Shown one piece after another: positions 11,501 through 23,260 of a stretch of DNA of 64,000 bases. The position numbers and the translations under genes were made by a program. The stretch comes from Raffaelea ambrosiae (Eukaryota > Ascomycota > Sordariomycetes > Ophiostomatales > Ophiostomataceae): positions 1,154,295 to 1,218,294 of the forward strand of contig PCDI01000003.1 in NCBI GenBank assembly GCA_002778195.1, written 5' to 3'. The number at the start of each line of letters is the position of its first letter. The first letter of the stretch is position 1. A model generated the notes under the pieces. The model had not been told where the DNA came from and made no database searches. It saw only the letters and a program-made list of their open reading frames with translations.

Positions 11501-13085
11501 CTGCACCTTCTTGACCCACTCGCGGCCGGCCTTGACGCGCGGATGCAGCAGGCCCTCCAGGAAGGCGTCGACGGGGATGCCGAGGAGCCGGCAGAGACGC
11601 TGGGCCTGGCCCGTGGAGTCGCTCGTCAGCCGGGCCTGGTCGGCCGAGCGGCTTTCCTTGACCACGCTGATGTTGCCCAGGTGCAGGACAGCCGCAATGG
11701 TGCGCAGGATGGACGTCTGGTCCTGGTCCGTGAAGCCCATCACGCCAAACGCCTCCATCAGCGACTCCCACTCGTCCTGGTCGGACACGCCGGCAATGGT
11801 GTCGTTGCCTTCGCGCGTGTACGCAAAGTCCTCGACGCCCATGCCGTCCAGCAGCAGCTCCTGGCGCAGTCGCCGGTCGGCGCCCTTGAGCAGCTGGTAG
11901 AAAATGTGGTAGTTGCGCTCCTGGCTGTTGATGTGCACGACGCGGGACTTCTCGAGCAGGTACCAGTCGATAAAGGCGCCGGCAATGGACCCCGACGACG
12001 TGAACTCGATGCGGATGAACTTGCCGAAGCGCGACGAGTTGTTGTTCCGCACCGTCTGCGCGTTGCCAAAGGACTCGAGGATGGGGTTGGCGCGCAGAAT
12101 CTGCGCCGACAGGTTCGAGTGCTGCGACGCGCTGCGGCTCCGGGCACCCGACGTCTCCGAGTGGGCCACCGCCGCGAGGTACTGGATGACCTTCTTGGTG
12201 TTCTCGGTCTTGCCAGCACCGGACTCGCCCGTGACCAGGATGCTCTGGTTCTCGCCCTCCTCGACGAGGTTGCGGAAGGCCTCGTCGGCCATGGCGAAGA
12301 TGTGCGGCTTGGTGTCCTCGCGGCTGCGGCCCTTGTACATGTTGACATATTCGTTGGAGTAGATGGGCAGCGGGCAGTACGGGTTCACCGTGACCAGGAA
12401 GAGGCCCGAGTATGTGTAGATGAGGTCGGCCTGGTACCGCATGTGCAGGTTGTGCACCACCGAGGCCTCGTTGAGGTGCGTGAGCTCGGCCATGTCGTTC
12501 GCCTTATCGAATTTGGCTGGGTTGACTTTGTCGACGCTCTCGGCGTCCACGTCTCGTTGCTGTGGGAGATATGTCAGCATAGGTCTCCGAGTCAGTCGCC
12601 GCTGGCGCTGCTGCTGCTGCTGCACTTACACTGCCGTCCTCGCACTGGACGAGTATGCGGTTGTCGTCGAGCTCCTCGACAATCCAGCCCTTGACAAAGG
12701 CAGTCTGGGCGTCCTTAAGCCAGACATACCGCCGGCCGGAGAAGTCGTTTTCGCCCTCGATGCCGCGCACCGCATCGATACTGCGCTGCTTGATCTCCTC
12801 CGAGTTGATGAACGGCTGGGCAAACGTGCCAGACGCCGGCGTGCCCTCCCGGGACCGGTCATAGTTGTGCCGGTTGACACTGCCCGCCCGGACCAGGCCG
12901 TTTGATGGCGCGGCCAGCGACTGTGTCCGGTTGTGGGACGACGCCGTCTGCGACGGCGACGTTGTGGAAAAGAGGGCCGACTTGGGTCGGCCGCCTGTGG
13001 TGTTGGGAGGAGCCGGCGAGACGGACGCGTTCCGCACAAACGGATTGTTGCGCGTCTGCGCCGACAGCCCGGAAGGCCCGGGCAT
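5558..13085 (-). CDS. myo2: Class II myosin heavy chain (conventional myosin, cytokinesis)
   Basis: Three exons: 13085..12630, 12559..6116 and 6019..5558, giving 2453 residues, the usual length of filamentous-fungal myosin II. Introns have GTAAGT and GTGAGA donors, branch sites GCTGAC and TACTAAC, and CAG/TAG acceptors, all phase 0. An N-terminal Ser/Pro-rich tail precedes an SH3-like fold (about 95-150). The motor carries the P-loop GESGAGKT (263-270), switch I NNNSSRFGKF and switch II DIAGFEIFEENSFEQ. A degenerate IQ neck lies around residues 880-920. The rest is heptad coiled coil to about residue 2400, broken near 1675-1740 by a Ser/Asn/Thr-rich hinge. The product is expected to assemble actomyosin at septation sites. 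Family assignment is firm; the symbol follows general fungal use. Confidence 0.95.
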
Positions 13086-14207
13086 GGTGAGCAGGGGTGA
13101 AGTCCGGGCCAGGCCCTCGCGATGCTGGGTAGATTAAACGATGTTGTCTTGGGCGGGCTGCTGTTGATGAAGCCGGCCGTGAAGCTCTTCAGGCATCCCT
13201 GGTCTCGTTCAACACATCCGCCGGGAAGAACAGCTCGGAGAATGCGTGGAGTAAAGAAAAGCAGAATTGACGCAAAAAGAGAGAAGACACAAATTGACAC
13301 GCCTGCGAGACAAGCCAAGTGCTCGTTGCGTCGTCAATGGGAATAGAAAAAAGAGTGCAATAGGTGAGAAGAAAGAGAAATTAGCAGCTTGCGTCAACGG
13401 CATGGGCACTTGTTTGGCGTCCCGAGTTTATCTGCGTCCCCTCGTCGCTCAGGGTCGTCATTATTTGGTTGCGGCCTGGGGCGCTATGGACCAGGATGTC
13501 CACAGAGGCGCGTTGCCAGGACAACATCAAAACAATCCACAACTTACCGCATGCGTTGTGGGGTGTTTGCAAGGGGCGTGTACATAATGACTTAGCGCGC
13601 CATAACAATGGCCTGCTCTTTGGCGTCCGTGCGCGTGCCGCATATTTGTTCTCCCGCTCCGGCTGTGCCTAGACCCGTCTTCAGCCTAGCGAGGATCTTC
13701 GCAGCACTTTGACATTCACTATTGTGTAGCTTTCTTCGTTTGCGACGCGACTTTTCTTGATTGACCGCCGCGATACAGCAACCGCACACTTTCGTCCCAA
13801 CACCGCCATCCATCGATCGTCTCGTCGCTTTGCCTTTGATCAAACTTCAAACGGCGGAAAGTGGAAAAGGCCTGCAGCTGCAATCACGGCTGGCAAACGG
13901 TCAGACCCAACTCACTCGCCAGCCCAACATCACCTTCGCTTTTGCGCATTCTCCTTGTCCTTGCTTCCTTTCCCGTTCTGCCGCTTTCTGTCTTGGCGGC
14001 TACCTCCTGTGACACGCATACAAAGGAAGCCGCACTCGGTCACTGCCGCGTCACTTTGGCCCCCACCGATACCTCATTCCCTTGTGACGTCCTCCATGAC
14101 CTGGCCAAAGAACTCGGAAACGCAGCGTCCAAAACACTCTATACAAAGGCCAAGAGAGCTTCTTTGGGTTCCTTTCTAGCTGCCGTGCAGAGCGAACACC
14201 ACACACG
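13086..14207. promoter_or_regulatory. Divergent promoter region, myosin / zf-C3H1 gene
   Basis: About 1.1 kb between two head-to-head starts. It is moderately C/T-rich on the plus strand toward 14200, as is common for leaders in this window. I saw no clear TATA or CCAAT element and no gene. Confidence 0.4.
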
Positions 14208-17200
14208 ATGCCGGGGTATCCGTATGGCGCTGGCCCGTGGCCGCCGCCGCAAGCGCCGCAACAGCCGCCGCCGCAACAGCTGCCACAATACCCCCCATAT
14301 GATTATCATATCCCAAACCACCAGCCATCCGTTTATGGAGGCAACGCATATCAGACCGCGCCACCAAACCCTCCTCCTCCGCAGGTCTATTTCTCGGCGT
14401 CACAAGCCGCCTTCCAGTACAACTCAAACTTCATTCCTGGACTGGGAGTCACTACTCCCACACCTGCCTACGAAGCTCCCGTCGCCAAACCCCCTACCGC
14501 CGACTGGCACCAGCCTCCACGAGCTGCTCCCACCGAACCTCCATACCCACAGCGGTCCAACGAGCCAGCTGCCCTTCCACAGTATGCGGCAACAGGAAGT
14601 TTCTTGGAGCAGTTCCGCAACGAACAGAGTCCTACGGAAGAACAGACGCTCTACTCTCCCCCGTCAGCTGCAAAGACCCGTGGAGACACAGGCGTCTCGC
14701 ATCCACCGCCACCACCGCATTCTGCAGCGCATTCCGCAACGCATTCTGCAACGGGCGCGATAGGCAAAAGCAGGGAAGAGGACGAATTGGAGGAAGGCGA
14801 ACTGAGCGAGAGCGATTCGGATGTTATGTATCACCCGGCGGCTGCAACTCAGGCGAGTTCTGAACTCAACGCCCAGAATTTGAATGGAGCCCCAGAAGAA
14901 GCGTCAAAGCGGCTGTCTCTAGAGCCATCCGTGGCTCTGGGCCAGGGTACGATGGAACTTCCAAGCCGCGATGCAAGTGTGATCGATCTCCAGGAAGACG
15001 CATTTTACGACGAAGAAGACGGGGAAGAACCTGGCGAGGTCAAGTCCACTGTTTCAGACGCGGATGCTGACGACGAGGACATGGGATTCTCGGACTCGGA
15101 ACAAAGAGCCACGCCACAAGTGCAGGAGCGCGGAATGTCATATTCACCCCGACTGTCCCCTGGCGAGATTGAAGATAATACTAGCGACAACATGAATGGC
15201 GCTGCCTCCAAACCTGCGGCCAACGGCATATCTCTTCAGCAAGACGCAGCATCTGCAGCCAGTGGTGTCCCAGCCGGTGAACCTGTGCCAAATGGAGAGC
15301 CGCGTCAGCCTAGCCAAACAGCAGAAGCTCGCCCGAATAACGGGCTTCCTTTTGCTACCGTGGAAGATGCCAAGAAGGAAGCGCAAAGGGCCATCCTCAA
15401 GCTCATGCCCTACGGCGTCAGCTACCAAACATACATCGACGAAGGCTTCAATGAGAAGACCATCCGGACTTTGTTTGCAGAACTAGGTCTCAAAACAGCA
15501 GCAGCAACTCCGGTCGTCGACTCTCCCCAGTCGCCACCGACGCAAACTGCTGGGGAAGTAGCCGAACCCAGCGCCCCCGAAGAGCCCGGCAAGAAACAGG
15601 AGGAACGCAAGGACCGTATTGCACGCCTACTGGCCATGCGCGCCTCCAAGCCGACCCCTGCGAAGCCTGAAAAGCCTGAAAAGCCTGCAAAGCCTGCGCC
15701 CCAAGCCAGTGACACTGCAGCGAAACAGGCAAAGCCAGAGAAAACCAAATCGGAAAAGGAGCGGCTGCTACAGCAAAAGCTCGATGCTCTTAAGCGGATG
15801 CAAGGGAAACGATTAGCAGCAGACCCACAGGTTGCGCACGATACTTCTGGCGATGCACGGGGAAATGCGAAGCCAGCCTCGCAACTTCCTAGTCAAGAAA
15901 TCCAGGTCGTTCCTTCCATTGCTGGCCAGACACCACAAAATTCTGCCAAAACTCCTCCTCCCACCGCAATGCCCAACTTGCACGTTTCTTCAATGTCACA
16001 AACAAGCACGCCTCCTTCTCTGTTGCCACACCCGTCTTCCTCTCTGCCTCCACGTCCGACAACAGCAACAGCAATAGCAACAGAAGCAGCAATAGAAACA
16101 GCAACAACAGCAACAATAGCAACAAGCCAGGCAACATCTCTTCCAGCAGCACTGCTACCTCCCAAACCGCACACTGGTGCCCAGCCCACGCTGGGACAGC
16201 GGAAGCGACCAGTAGCATCCGACTTTGACGACTTTTCAGCTGTGCCCCCCAACCCGCTAAAGCGGCCATTCGGACAAATGCGGCAAGAGTCATCTCTGGT
16301 GATCAATGTCAGCGATGAATCGGACGACGATATCGAGATGGAAGTAGACTCCCAGAACGACGAACCTCCGACCAAACCATCTCAGGCCAGAAACACCTCA
16401 CGAAATGGGGCATCATTCCGTGACTTCGCTCCTCTTTCCGAGTCTCCGTTCGCTCTGAGACACTTTAGCCATCAATCGGCGGCTTCTACCCCTCCGAATG
16501 GGACTGCCAATGGCTTGGCAAATGCGAAAGATGATGAGTATGCTAGGAAGATGAGGCAGATTGAGGAAATGAAGCGGAAAATCGCCGAAGCCGAAGCCAA
16601 AAAGTCGCGGAGTTCTCGGGCAGGAACACAGTCCCCAAAGACGGGCGACAGCACGCCACCAGACGCTGACGTCTCATCCAAGACGCCAAGTCGGCGGGTC
16701 GTGTCGGCCGGTGCTGTCGCTGAAGCAGGCGAGTTTGTTGCTGCTGTGTCAGCCAGGTTGCCCAAGCCCTCGGACAACCGCGAGAGCCGACGACAATTGC
16801 GCGACCGCCTTGTCAGCCAACAGATTCCAAAGGTCGAGGCTGGCTTGAAGGAGAAGATGTTCAAGCTCAAGCTTCTACAGGACAAAGTCGCTGCTCTGCA
16901 AGCTGAGATAGACGCTGGCTTGGCTGAAAAACAACGGTTGGCGAAAGAAGTGGACGGGCTTGCCCCCGAGTCCCCTGAAGCTACACCACAACCTGAACCT
17001 GTGTCGACTACTCTGGAGACCGGAGCATCAGACGATGCCGAAAAGGCCTCTGCTGAAGCTGCCGCTGCAAATTTGGTGAATGCAACACCCTCAGATCCGC
17101 TGGTGTTGGAGACTCCGGCTATGCCTTCTACGGTAGAAGACAAGGACGATGTTTCTCCCAGCGGCACGGCTGCAACGGTGTCTGTTCCTCCAGATACCTC

Positions 17201-18294
17201 CATGCAGACCAGCGAAGAACCAACCCCTATTTTGAATATGTCGCCCCTTGATCACGATACAAATGGCACTGGCGACCAGGGCGAGTCTCCAGATCAAGCC
17301 AGTTCTGATATTGAACCACAGCCAGAACCGCAACCCATGGTGCTGCAGGGGGAGGACGCATCCATTGAGTCAGACGGCATGGACCCTAAATCAGACAAGT
17401 CCGCTGACTCGCCTTCCGAACCCGCACCTGAGGACGCACCTGAGGAGGACGCACCCGAAGAAGATGAGGAAGACGACGACATCGTCATGGAAGACGCAGC
17501 AGTTTTGGCGCAGGAACCGGCAGCACAGCCTTCTGAGGCTGACGCTGGTCAACCAGGGGTAGGATTCGTTTCTCAAACGCGTTTCCCTTACAAAGACGGA
17601 CTGTGGTTGACCAATTCGCGTGTGCTACAGACCAACGCAGGAATTGCTCCAGCCCCAGCTCCGGCTCCGGCACCAAAGGCGGCGTCATCTACCTTTACTC
17701 CCTACGAAAGCCCGTTGCGATACTTTCGTTCCTACCGATTCCATCCGCAGTACCGAAGCCAGGTCGAAGGTGGCCTCAAGTCATTAACCTTTAGTGGCAG
17801 TGTCAACCCTGAAGTCGAGCTGTGCCCGTATGAGCTGGATGGACACGCGTGCAGCGACGAGCCATGCCCCTTCCAGCACATTGCGTCCATGGTACCTCAA
17901 GGTGAGTGCAGTTGTCTTTGCATATCTCCAGGCTACCTTTTCCACTTGCACGCTCTCCTGCGCCACATCCTCCCACCCCAAGAGATCACTAACCTCAGCG
18001 ATGCGACCCCTCTCTCCCCCCCCTCATGACCCGCTGACGCGTCTGCTCTTTCCCTTACGGTGTTTGCCCCGGCATTTAGATGATAAAATTCTCGTTGAGC
18101 TTGGACGGTCGGACGACTTTATTGGCGATCGAAAATCAGAGTTCGTGAACGGACTGCGCGAGGTTCTTAAGCGGTTCCGAGATGCTAAAATCCGGGACTT
18201 TGACAAAATTGCCTACGAGATCATCGACTTCCGGCGGAAGTTCCTTGGCGACGAGTCCAGGATCCTGTCGCACCTGGAGGACGTGGCGATCTAA
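14208..18294 (+). CDS. zf-C3H1 domain protein, Red1-type (nuclear RNA elimination)
   Basis: Two exons, 14208..17901 and 18080..18294, give 1302 residues. The intron has a GTGAGT donor and a TTTAG acceptor and splits a GAT codon. Most of the protein is disordered: a Pro/Gln-rich N terminus with YPPYDYHIP, acidic stretches, Lys/Pro repeats, and coiled coils around residues 790-825 and 860-925. The diagnostic part is CPYELDGHACSDEPCPFQH at about 1206-1224, matching the C-x8-C-x4-C-x3-H putative zinc finger of the zf-C3H1 family. A conserved helical C-terminal tail encoded mainly by exon 2 follows. In Schizosaccharomyces the Red1 protein with this finger scaffolds the MTREC complex that targets meiotic and cryptic RNAs to the exosome. 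The same role here is inferred from the finger only. Confidence 0.75.
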
Positions 18295-20596
18295 CTAACA
18301 GTCTCTCTTGCCATTTACAGCGACGGCCACATGCATGGGCATGCGTTGGTCTCGCGATATGATTGGATTGCGAGAGGATGAAAGGGAAGTAGAAAAGAGA
18401 AGGAGAACAGGCCACCAGTAGAAACCTGCGACACTTTCCACATTCGGCACTTGGCACTCGGCAGGGCTCCATGCCACGACGGCGTCGGCGGGACACTTGG
18501 TTTGCCTTTTCCAGCATGCCTACCAAAGAGCCAGCCTTCGCCGGGGCTGCGTTGCCTTGGTTATTTTTCCATCCCTGGCTGTCATACTCGTTCCCCCTCC
18601 ACCCAACGTCCTCGTCCTGTTTACCCCCCATGTCCTTTGGCCTTTTACATTCGAAACGCCAAGACGCAGACGTGACTCTGCCTTGGCTGACGCCACGGGC
18701 TGTCAGCCTGCATGCCGAGCGCATGCGCAAGACGACACTGAACGATACCCGGCAGCATTGCTGGCGCTACAGGGCGTTTTGCGTTTTCGTTACTTGTTTT
18801 TTTTTTTCTTCTTTTCTTTTCCTCCTTGTAATTTTATACTCTTTATTTTACCGTTGGGGTTTCTGCATGGGAGCATAGAAAGAGGAGGAGCAAGAGGCGG
18901 GAATTATACAAGGATCTGCCGCGAAAAAGAAGGAGATACAGCAGGAAGTAAATGAAAACGGCAGCGCGGAAGAGCAGCAGAAAGATGAAGCAGCAAAAAC
19001 AAAGAAGGGCGGGAGACGAAGAGAGGGAAAAAAAAAAAGCATAAGGCAGGAACAGGTCCAGAAGAGCCCCATGAGAGCGCTGGACTTGCCGCAGAAAGAG
19101 GAGGAATGCATAAACGCATGGAGCGGTAGCAAAGGCACGAAAAGTAGTTTCTGTCTATTTTCTTCTCTTCCATGGCGATTCCAATAGAACTCATTATGGA
19201 TCATTTAATCCAAGACAAAGCGGTGCCTCTAAGAGGGCTTTCAAGAATGCGCAAGCCAATAACGGCCAACATGCGGGAAACTCGTAATGCAGCCAGGCAA
19301 ATGCGACGGGTGCAGAGAGAGATATGCAGGGACCAGAAGTTTGTACTCTGTCAGATACAAGTGTGATACAAAGGGGGCGGGCTACCCCAGCCAACAGGGC
19401 ACTGCCAGGATCGATGCAGGCTGTGCAGATTTGCGTGTATGCTGGGTTTGGTTACGAGAGAAAAAATCAGGAGTGGCCCGCACTGGCCCGCACGCAATGT
19501 CAGACATTCCAAGAATAGGCACTCTTCCCACTCTTTCTGTCTCTGCAGCTGTCTCCTATTCTGCTCTGCCACTGTACGCCACTGTACACAGTACACCTTT
19601 TAATAAAAAAAAAAATTTTGACATTCTCGCACTGTTAGATAGATGCAAAGCTAGTCAGGTGCTATCCCGGTCAATCCAGGAAGGGGGATCCTTCGTGTCA
19701 GGGCGTTTGCGAGGCTTTGCCAGTGCCTTTTGTTTTTGGGCAGCCTGCCCCGGGCCCATCCGCGCTGGTGTGTGTGTTTGCGGCCGGCCGCCACACACGA
19801 AGGCGACACTTGCGCGGCCCTCTTCCTTCGGTAACCTCAACTCTTATTTCTGGTTCTGGGGAGACGCCCCGGGGGTTGGCCCGCTGCCTTTCATTCCTGG
19901 CGTGCTTTGCCGCAGACTGCATGAGCTGACATATTATGCCGGCCCACCTTTATATATGCTATGTTATGTCGGAAAACAGGGACACACAGCAAGACCAAAA
20001 ACGGAACGAGACAAGAGAGGTACATGGCGAAAGAAGGAAGACTAAGAACAACATGTAAAAGGGTGAACCACACACACACACCCCCCCCTCCTCCCCGGGT
20101 CCGCCTTGTCCGCCCCATCCTCCCAAACGGAATACCGCTCCTTGGAGAAGAGAAAAAGAAGAGTATTACTTTAAATCTCGGCTGTTGCCACCTTTTCGTG
20201 TTGACCCTGTTTTGTTGTTCCCTTGTATTGAAACAAAAATAAAATAATAATAATAAAAGCTTTGGCCTTTCTTCGTCGTTGGAGTCTCTTGATTTTCCTG
20301 CTCACTTATTTATTTGTATCCATTCCCGTCCTCTTCGTCCTCGCCCTCCTCCTTCTACTTCCTCTCTTCTTTCTTCTTTCTCATTCTCCATCTTCATTTC
20401 AAACCTGTCGTTGTTGCTTTTCACCAGTTGTTTACTCCTTCGTCTTGACTCCTCTCCGTAATATAACCAAAGCAGACCACACTCGCTTCAGCCTTTCTCT
20501 CGCCTTTCGTCTTCTTTTTTTTCGGCGTCTATACCCCCAGAACACACACGCGACAAGAAATCAAACCTAGAAAAAAAAAACGAACAAGCCGTCAAC
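18295..20596. other. Long intergenic stretch upstream of the GPI-protein gene
   Basis: About 2.3 kb without a credible gene. It holds T runs near 18798, an A run near 19030, a CA/C-rich tract (20070-20097) and a strong pyrimidine tract (20280-20470) just before the next gene. Open frames here are short and of random composition. It probably carries the 3' UTR of the zf-C3H1 gene and an extended promoter. Confidence 0.45.
20280..20470 (+). promoter_or_regulatory. C/T-rich core-promoter/leader tract
   Basis: An almost continuous pyrimidine stretch (repeats of CCTCCTTCT and TTCTTTCTTC) ends about 130 bases before the ATG at 20597. Such tracts mark transcription starts of strongly expressed genes in filamentous fungi, so high expression of the wall protein is inferred. 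Confidence 0.5.
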
Positions 20597-21207
20597 ATGA
20601 AGTACTCTGCCGTCCTCGCTCTCTTCGCTGCCGGCGCTCTGGCCCAGACCACCACCCTCACGGGTGAGACTGTACGTGTAACTGCTACTCAGCACTAGAC
20701 CTGTTTCATGCCGCCTTTAGTTTTTTTTCCCTCTGTAGACTAACCCTTTTCCTTCCCCCTCTTCTCCAGTCTGCCGCCACGGACTCTACCGCGATCTCGG
20801 CCACGGCCTCAGATGCCAGCACCGCCTCGGTCAGCGTGTCTGCCACGGACTCTACCGCCGCCACCGGCTCTGAGACCACTGTCATTGCTTCTTCTCTCGC
20901 TTCGGGCGGCTCGGCCAGCGGCACTGGCGTCCTCTCTAGCACCGGCATCGGCAGCAACGCCACTGGCTCCATGACCGGCACCGCCATTCTCTCGTCGTCG
21001 ACTGGCTCGCCTTTCAGCAACAGCACCACCACTGGTGGGACCGGCATCACTGTGTCGTCCACTGCCACGCGGACGCCCTCCAGCTCAGCATCCGGCACTT
21101 CGGACGGTGCCAGCTCGTCGTCATCCAACGTGGCCGCGGCTGCTACGCCGCTGGCCATGGGCGCAGGAGCTGTCATGGCTCTGGTCGGTATGATGGCTGC
21201 TCTCTAA
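20597..21207 (+). CDS. Small Ser/Thr-rich GPI-anchored cell-surface protein
   Basis: Two exons, 20597..20671 and 20770..21207, give 170 residues. The donor GTACGT keeps phase 0; the GTGAGA six bases earlier would break the frame. The N terminus MKYSAVLALFAAGALA is a clear signal peptide cleaved before QTTT. The mature part is almost entirely Ser, Thr, Ala and Gly with few charged residues and no Cys, so it should be heavily O-glycosylated. The C terminus has a small-residue site (SSSSNVAAAA) followed by a hydrophobic tail ending VMALVGMMAAL, a GPI-attachment signal. It is probably a wall or plasma-membrane structural protein. No enzymatic domain is visible and no orthologue is named. Confidence 0.85.
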
Positions 21208-22103
21208 ATGGGGGAGGGGATAATTTAAAGGACGATATACCCCCCTCTAGCATGAGAGGTAGAGAGAGAAAAGAGAGAGAACTGCACATGGATGCCCTGC
21301 TTTTTTTTTGTCGCTTTTGATTTGCTTCTGTATCTTCGACCTCTTTTCTGATCAGAGAGGTGATAGCACCGTTTAATATTGATTTTTTTTTGCTTCTCTT
21401 TTTGTTTTTCTTCCACCGGCCAGAACATAATGGATAGTACCTCTTCCTCTCTCTCTCCTACCATTTTAGTATCTCCCTGTTTGCAACATTCCCTACGGAC
21501 CTTAAGAAAAGATTTATGTATTTAGGAGAGAATAATAGGACATCACTGGCAAAGGGAAATAAAAGAAAATGAAATTCGATAGTTTGCAATTCTGGTACTT
21601 ACAATTCCCTCTTTTGACGGTTTATTCAATCTTTGGCTTTTTTTTCTCCCATTTTCACCTTCAACTTTTTTTTCTCTTTGAGAACAGATTAAGCTTGTGG
21701 TCGTGCTCCTGTTGCACTGCCTTGTAGATCGTCTTAATGGAAGAAAGTCGTTTTATAACCGTTGGCTACCGTAGAAAGACTAACTAACACTGGCCGGGAA
21801 AGCTGCTGCCCCCCAGGGGCAGGACAATTTCTGATTGGCCCCACCCGCCGTCTGCGCAAGAGCTAATAACCTGCTTTCTCGTTCTTTTCAATTTGGGTTC
21901 CATTTTCAGCCGCCAACACGACTCCCTCTCTCTTTCGAGAACACTCCCGAACTACGAGTACTCGTATATTGCAACTTGGACCACCTCGTATTGCGGATCT
22001 CAATCACCACGGACCCCTCTACGCGACGTTTCCAACTTTTTTTTTTTTTTTTTTTTTACCTCCAACCTCTTGTCTATACCGACCAGCCTTTCTTTTTGCC
22101 ACA
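21208..22103. promoter_or_regulatory. Intergenic region with MED31 promoter
   Basis: It carries the 3' UTR of the GPI-protein gene and the MED31 promoter. Landmarks are an ATTGG (inverted CCAAT) at 21834-21838, a perfect 14-base palindrome at 21953-21966, and a T run near 22038-22057 just before the start codon. No other gene was recognised. Confidence 0.45.
21953..21966. repeat. Perfect 14-base palindrome upstream of MED31
   Basis: TACGAGTACTCGTA equals its own reverse complement and sits about 138 bases before the MED31 start. It could be a dimeric factor site; there is no further evidence. Confidence 0.6.
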
Positions 22104-22484
22104 ATGGCCTCCCCGACCAGCTTCTTCGCTCCTCCTGCTGCTGCTGTGACCTCGGGGTCTGCTGGCCCGTCGACGACCGACCTCTTCCACACGCGCTTCG
22201 AAATCGAATGCGAGTTCGTCTCCTGCCTTGCCAATCCGTACTATCTGCAATACCTCGCGGCCGAAAAATACTTTGACGACCCGCGCTTCGTGCGCTACCT
22301 AGCGTACCTCCAGTACTGGCGCGAGCCACCGTACCTGCAGTATCTCAGCTGGCCGGGACCAACGCTGCGGCATCTCGAGCTGCTGCAGGTGGAGTCGTTC
22401 CGGCAGGCAATCATCAGTCCGCATGTGGTGGCCCAGCTGGAGCAGGAGGGCATCCAGGCCGGGTTCAAATGGCAGCAGTCATGA
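22104..22484 (+). CDS. MED31: Mediator complex subunit 31 (Soh1)
   Basis: Single exon, 126 residues, a normal length for the family. The start ATGGCC follows CACA. After a short low-complexity N terminus, the compact Med31 fold runs from about residue 30: RFEIECEFVSCLANPYYLQYL, then FDDPRFVRYLAYLQYW and PYLQYLSWP, with the repeated YLQYL blocks characteristic of Soh1. Med31 binds Med7 in the Mediator middle module and helps RNA polymerase II recruitment. The C terminus is slightly shorter than in some relatives but carries no break. Confidence 0.96.
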   Translation: MASPTSFFAPPAAAVTSGSAGPSTTDLFHTRFEIECEFVSCLANPYYLQYLAAEKYFDDPRFVRYLAYLQYWREPPYLQYLSWPGPTLRHLELLQVESFRQAIISPHVVAQLEQEGIQAGFKWQQS

Positions 22485-22772
22485 GGTGAGGTGGGGGGGG
22501 GGAAGAAAAACGACAAACCACAGAAAATGACGAGAACGACGAGAATGGGGAGAGTAGGAAATTAAAAACGACGACACGAGCGAAGAGGCGGATGAATACA
22601 AGGAACAAGAACGAGAATCGATGAAACGAATTGTACATTCGCTAAAAGCTGCTAAAGCTAAAAGCTATCTTGGGGGGTATCTCTCTCTCTTTTTGATCGT
22701 CGCACCTCTTCGACTGCGTTTCGACTTCCTTCTCCTCCTTTCCGCTCGACCATTACGCCGTTCACCGCCTCT

Positions 22773-23260
22773 TCAGTTCTCCCGCCATCTGTGGCCACAA
22801 GTCATGCACTAGAAGGTCAGATATACAGGTCACACAGGGGGGGAGAGGCGAGGGGTGTCTGGCTAGACCTACCTTGAAGAAACTCGTCATCGGCTCGTCA
22901 GCAGACCGGATCTGCACCTGGAAGAACGCGGCCTCGTCGCCGTCGCAGCGCTCGGCCGGACACTGCACCTTGGCCTTTTGCGCATTGTCCCAGGCGCCCG
23001 GGCCGCCAAAGACGTCTTCCTTTTCTTTGCGCGTGAACTCGCGGCGGCTGAACAGGGGCGTCGAGATGGTGTATTCGTATGGGCAGGTCCGGCACTCGAG
23101 GCGGTTGCGGGACGTCTCTGGGTGAGCCGAGACCGTCAGGATGTTGGCGCAGCAGGGGCAGACTGAGGGAGGGGGGGGGGGGGGGGGGGGGGGGGGTTAG
23201 AAGTTAGAGAAGTAGAAGCTTTCGTCCAAAGTAGACGGCAGGACACGTACAGAGCAGCAT
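22773..23260 (-). CDS. RPC11: RNA polymerase III subunit Rpc11 (TFIIS-like)
   Basis: Three exons, 23260..23251, 23162..22873 and 22808..22773, give 111 residues, the expected size. Exon 1 has only ten bases; joining it to exon 2 restores MLLFCPCCANIL, the conserved N-terminal zinc ribbon. The second Cys pair follows in CRTCPYEY. The C-terminal TFIIS-like ribbon contains QIRSADEPMTSFFK, with the Asp-Glu pair that acts in RNA cleavage, and exon 3 supplies the last Cys pair as CMTCGHRWREN. Donors are GTACGT and GTAGGT; the acceptors are CTCAG and TTCTAG. The subunit gives polymerase III its 3' RNA cleavage activity and helps termination and reinitiation. Intron 1 contains a long C tract on the coding strand. 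Confidence 0.95.
23171..23196. repeat. 26-base poly-G tract in RPC11 intron 1
   Basis: An uninterrupted run of G on the plus strand, that is a C tract on the coding strand directly before the exon 2 acceptor, where it serves as the polypyrimidine tract. Length may be unstable or misread in the assembly. Confidence 0.85.

Noticed and set aside
6035..12694. Plus-strand open frame of more than 2200 codons opposite myosin
   Set aside because: It is the antisense shadow of GC3-rich myosin codons, is Leu/Arg/His/Val-rich with no domain, and crosses the myosin introns. The minus strand has all motor motifs.
20664..20769. GTGAGA donor for the GPI-protein intron
   Set aside because: It leaves phase 1 against an exon that needs phase 0; the GTACGT at 20672 keeps the frame.
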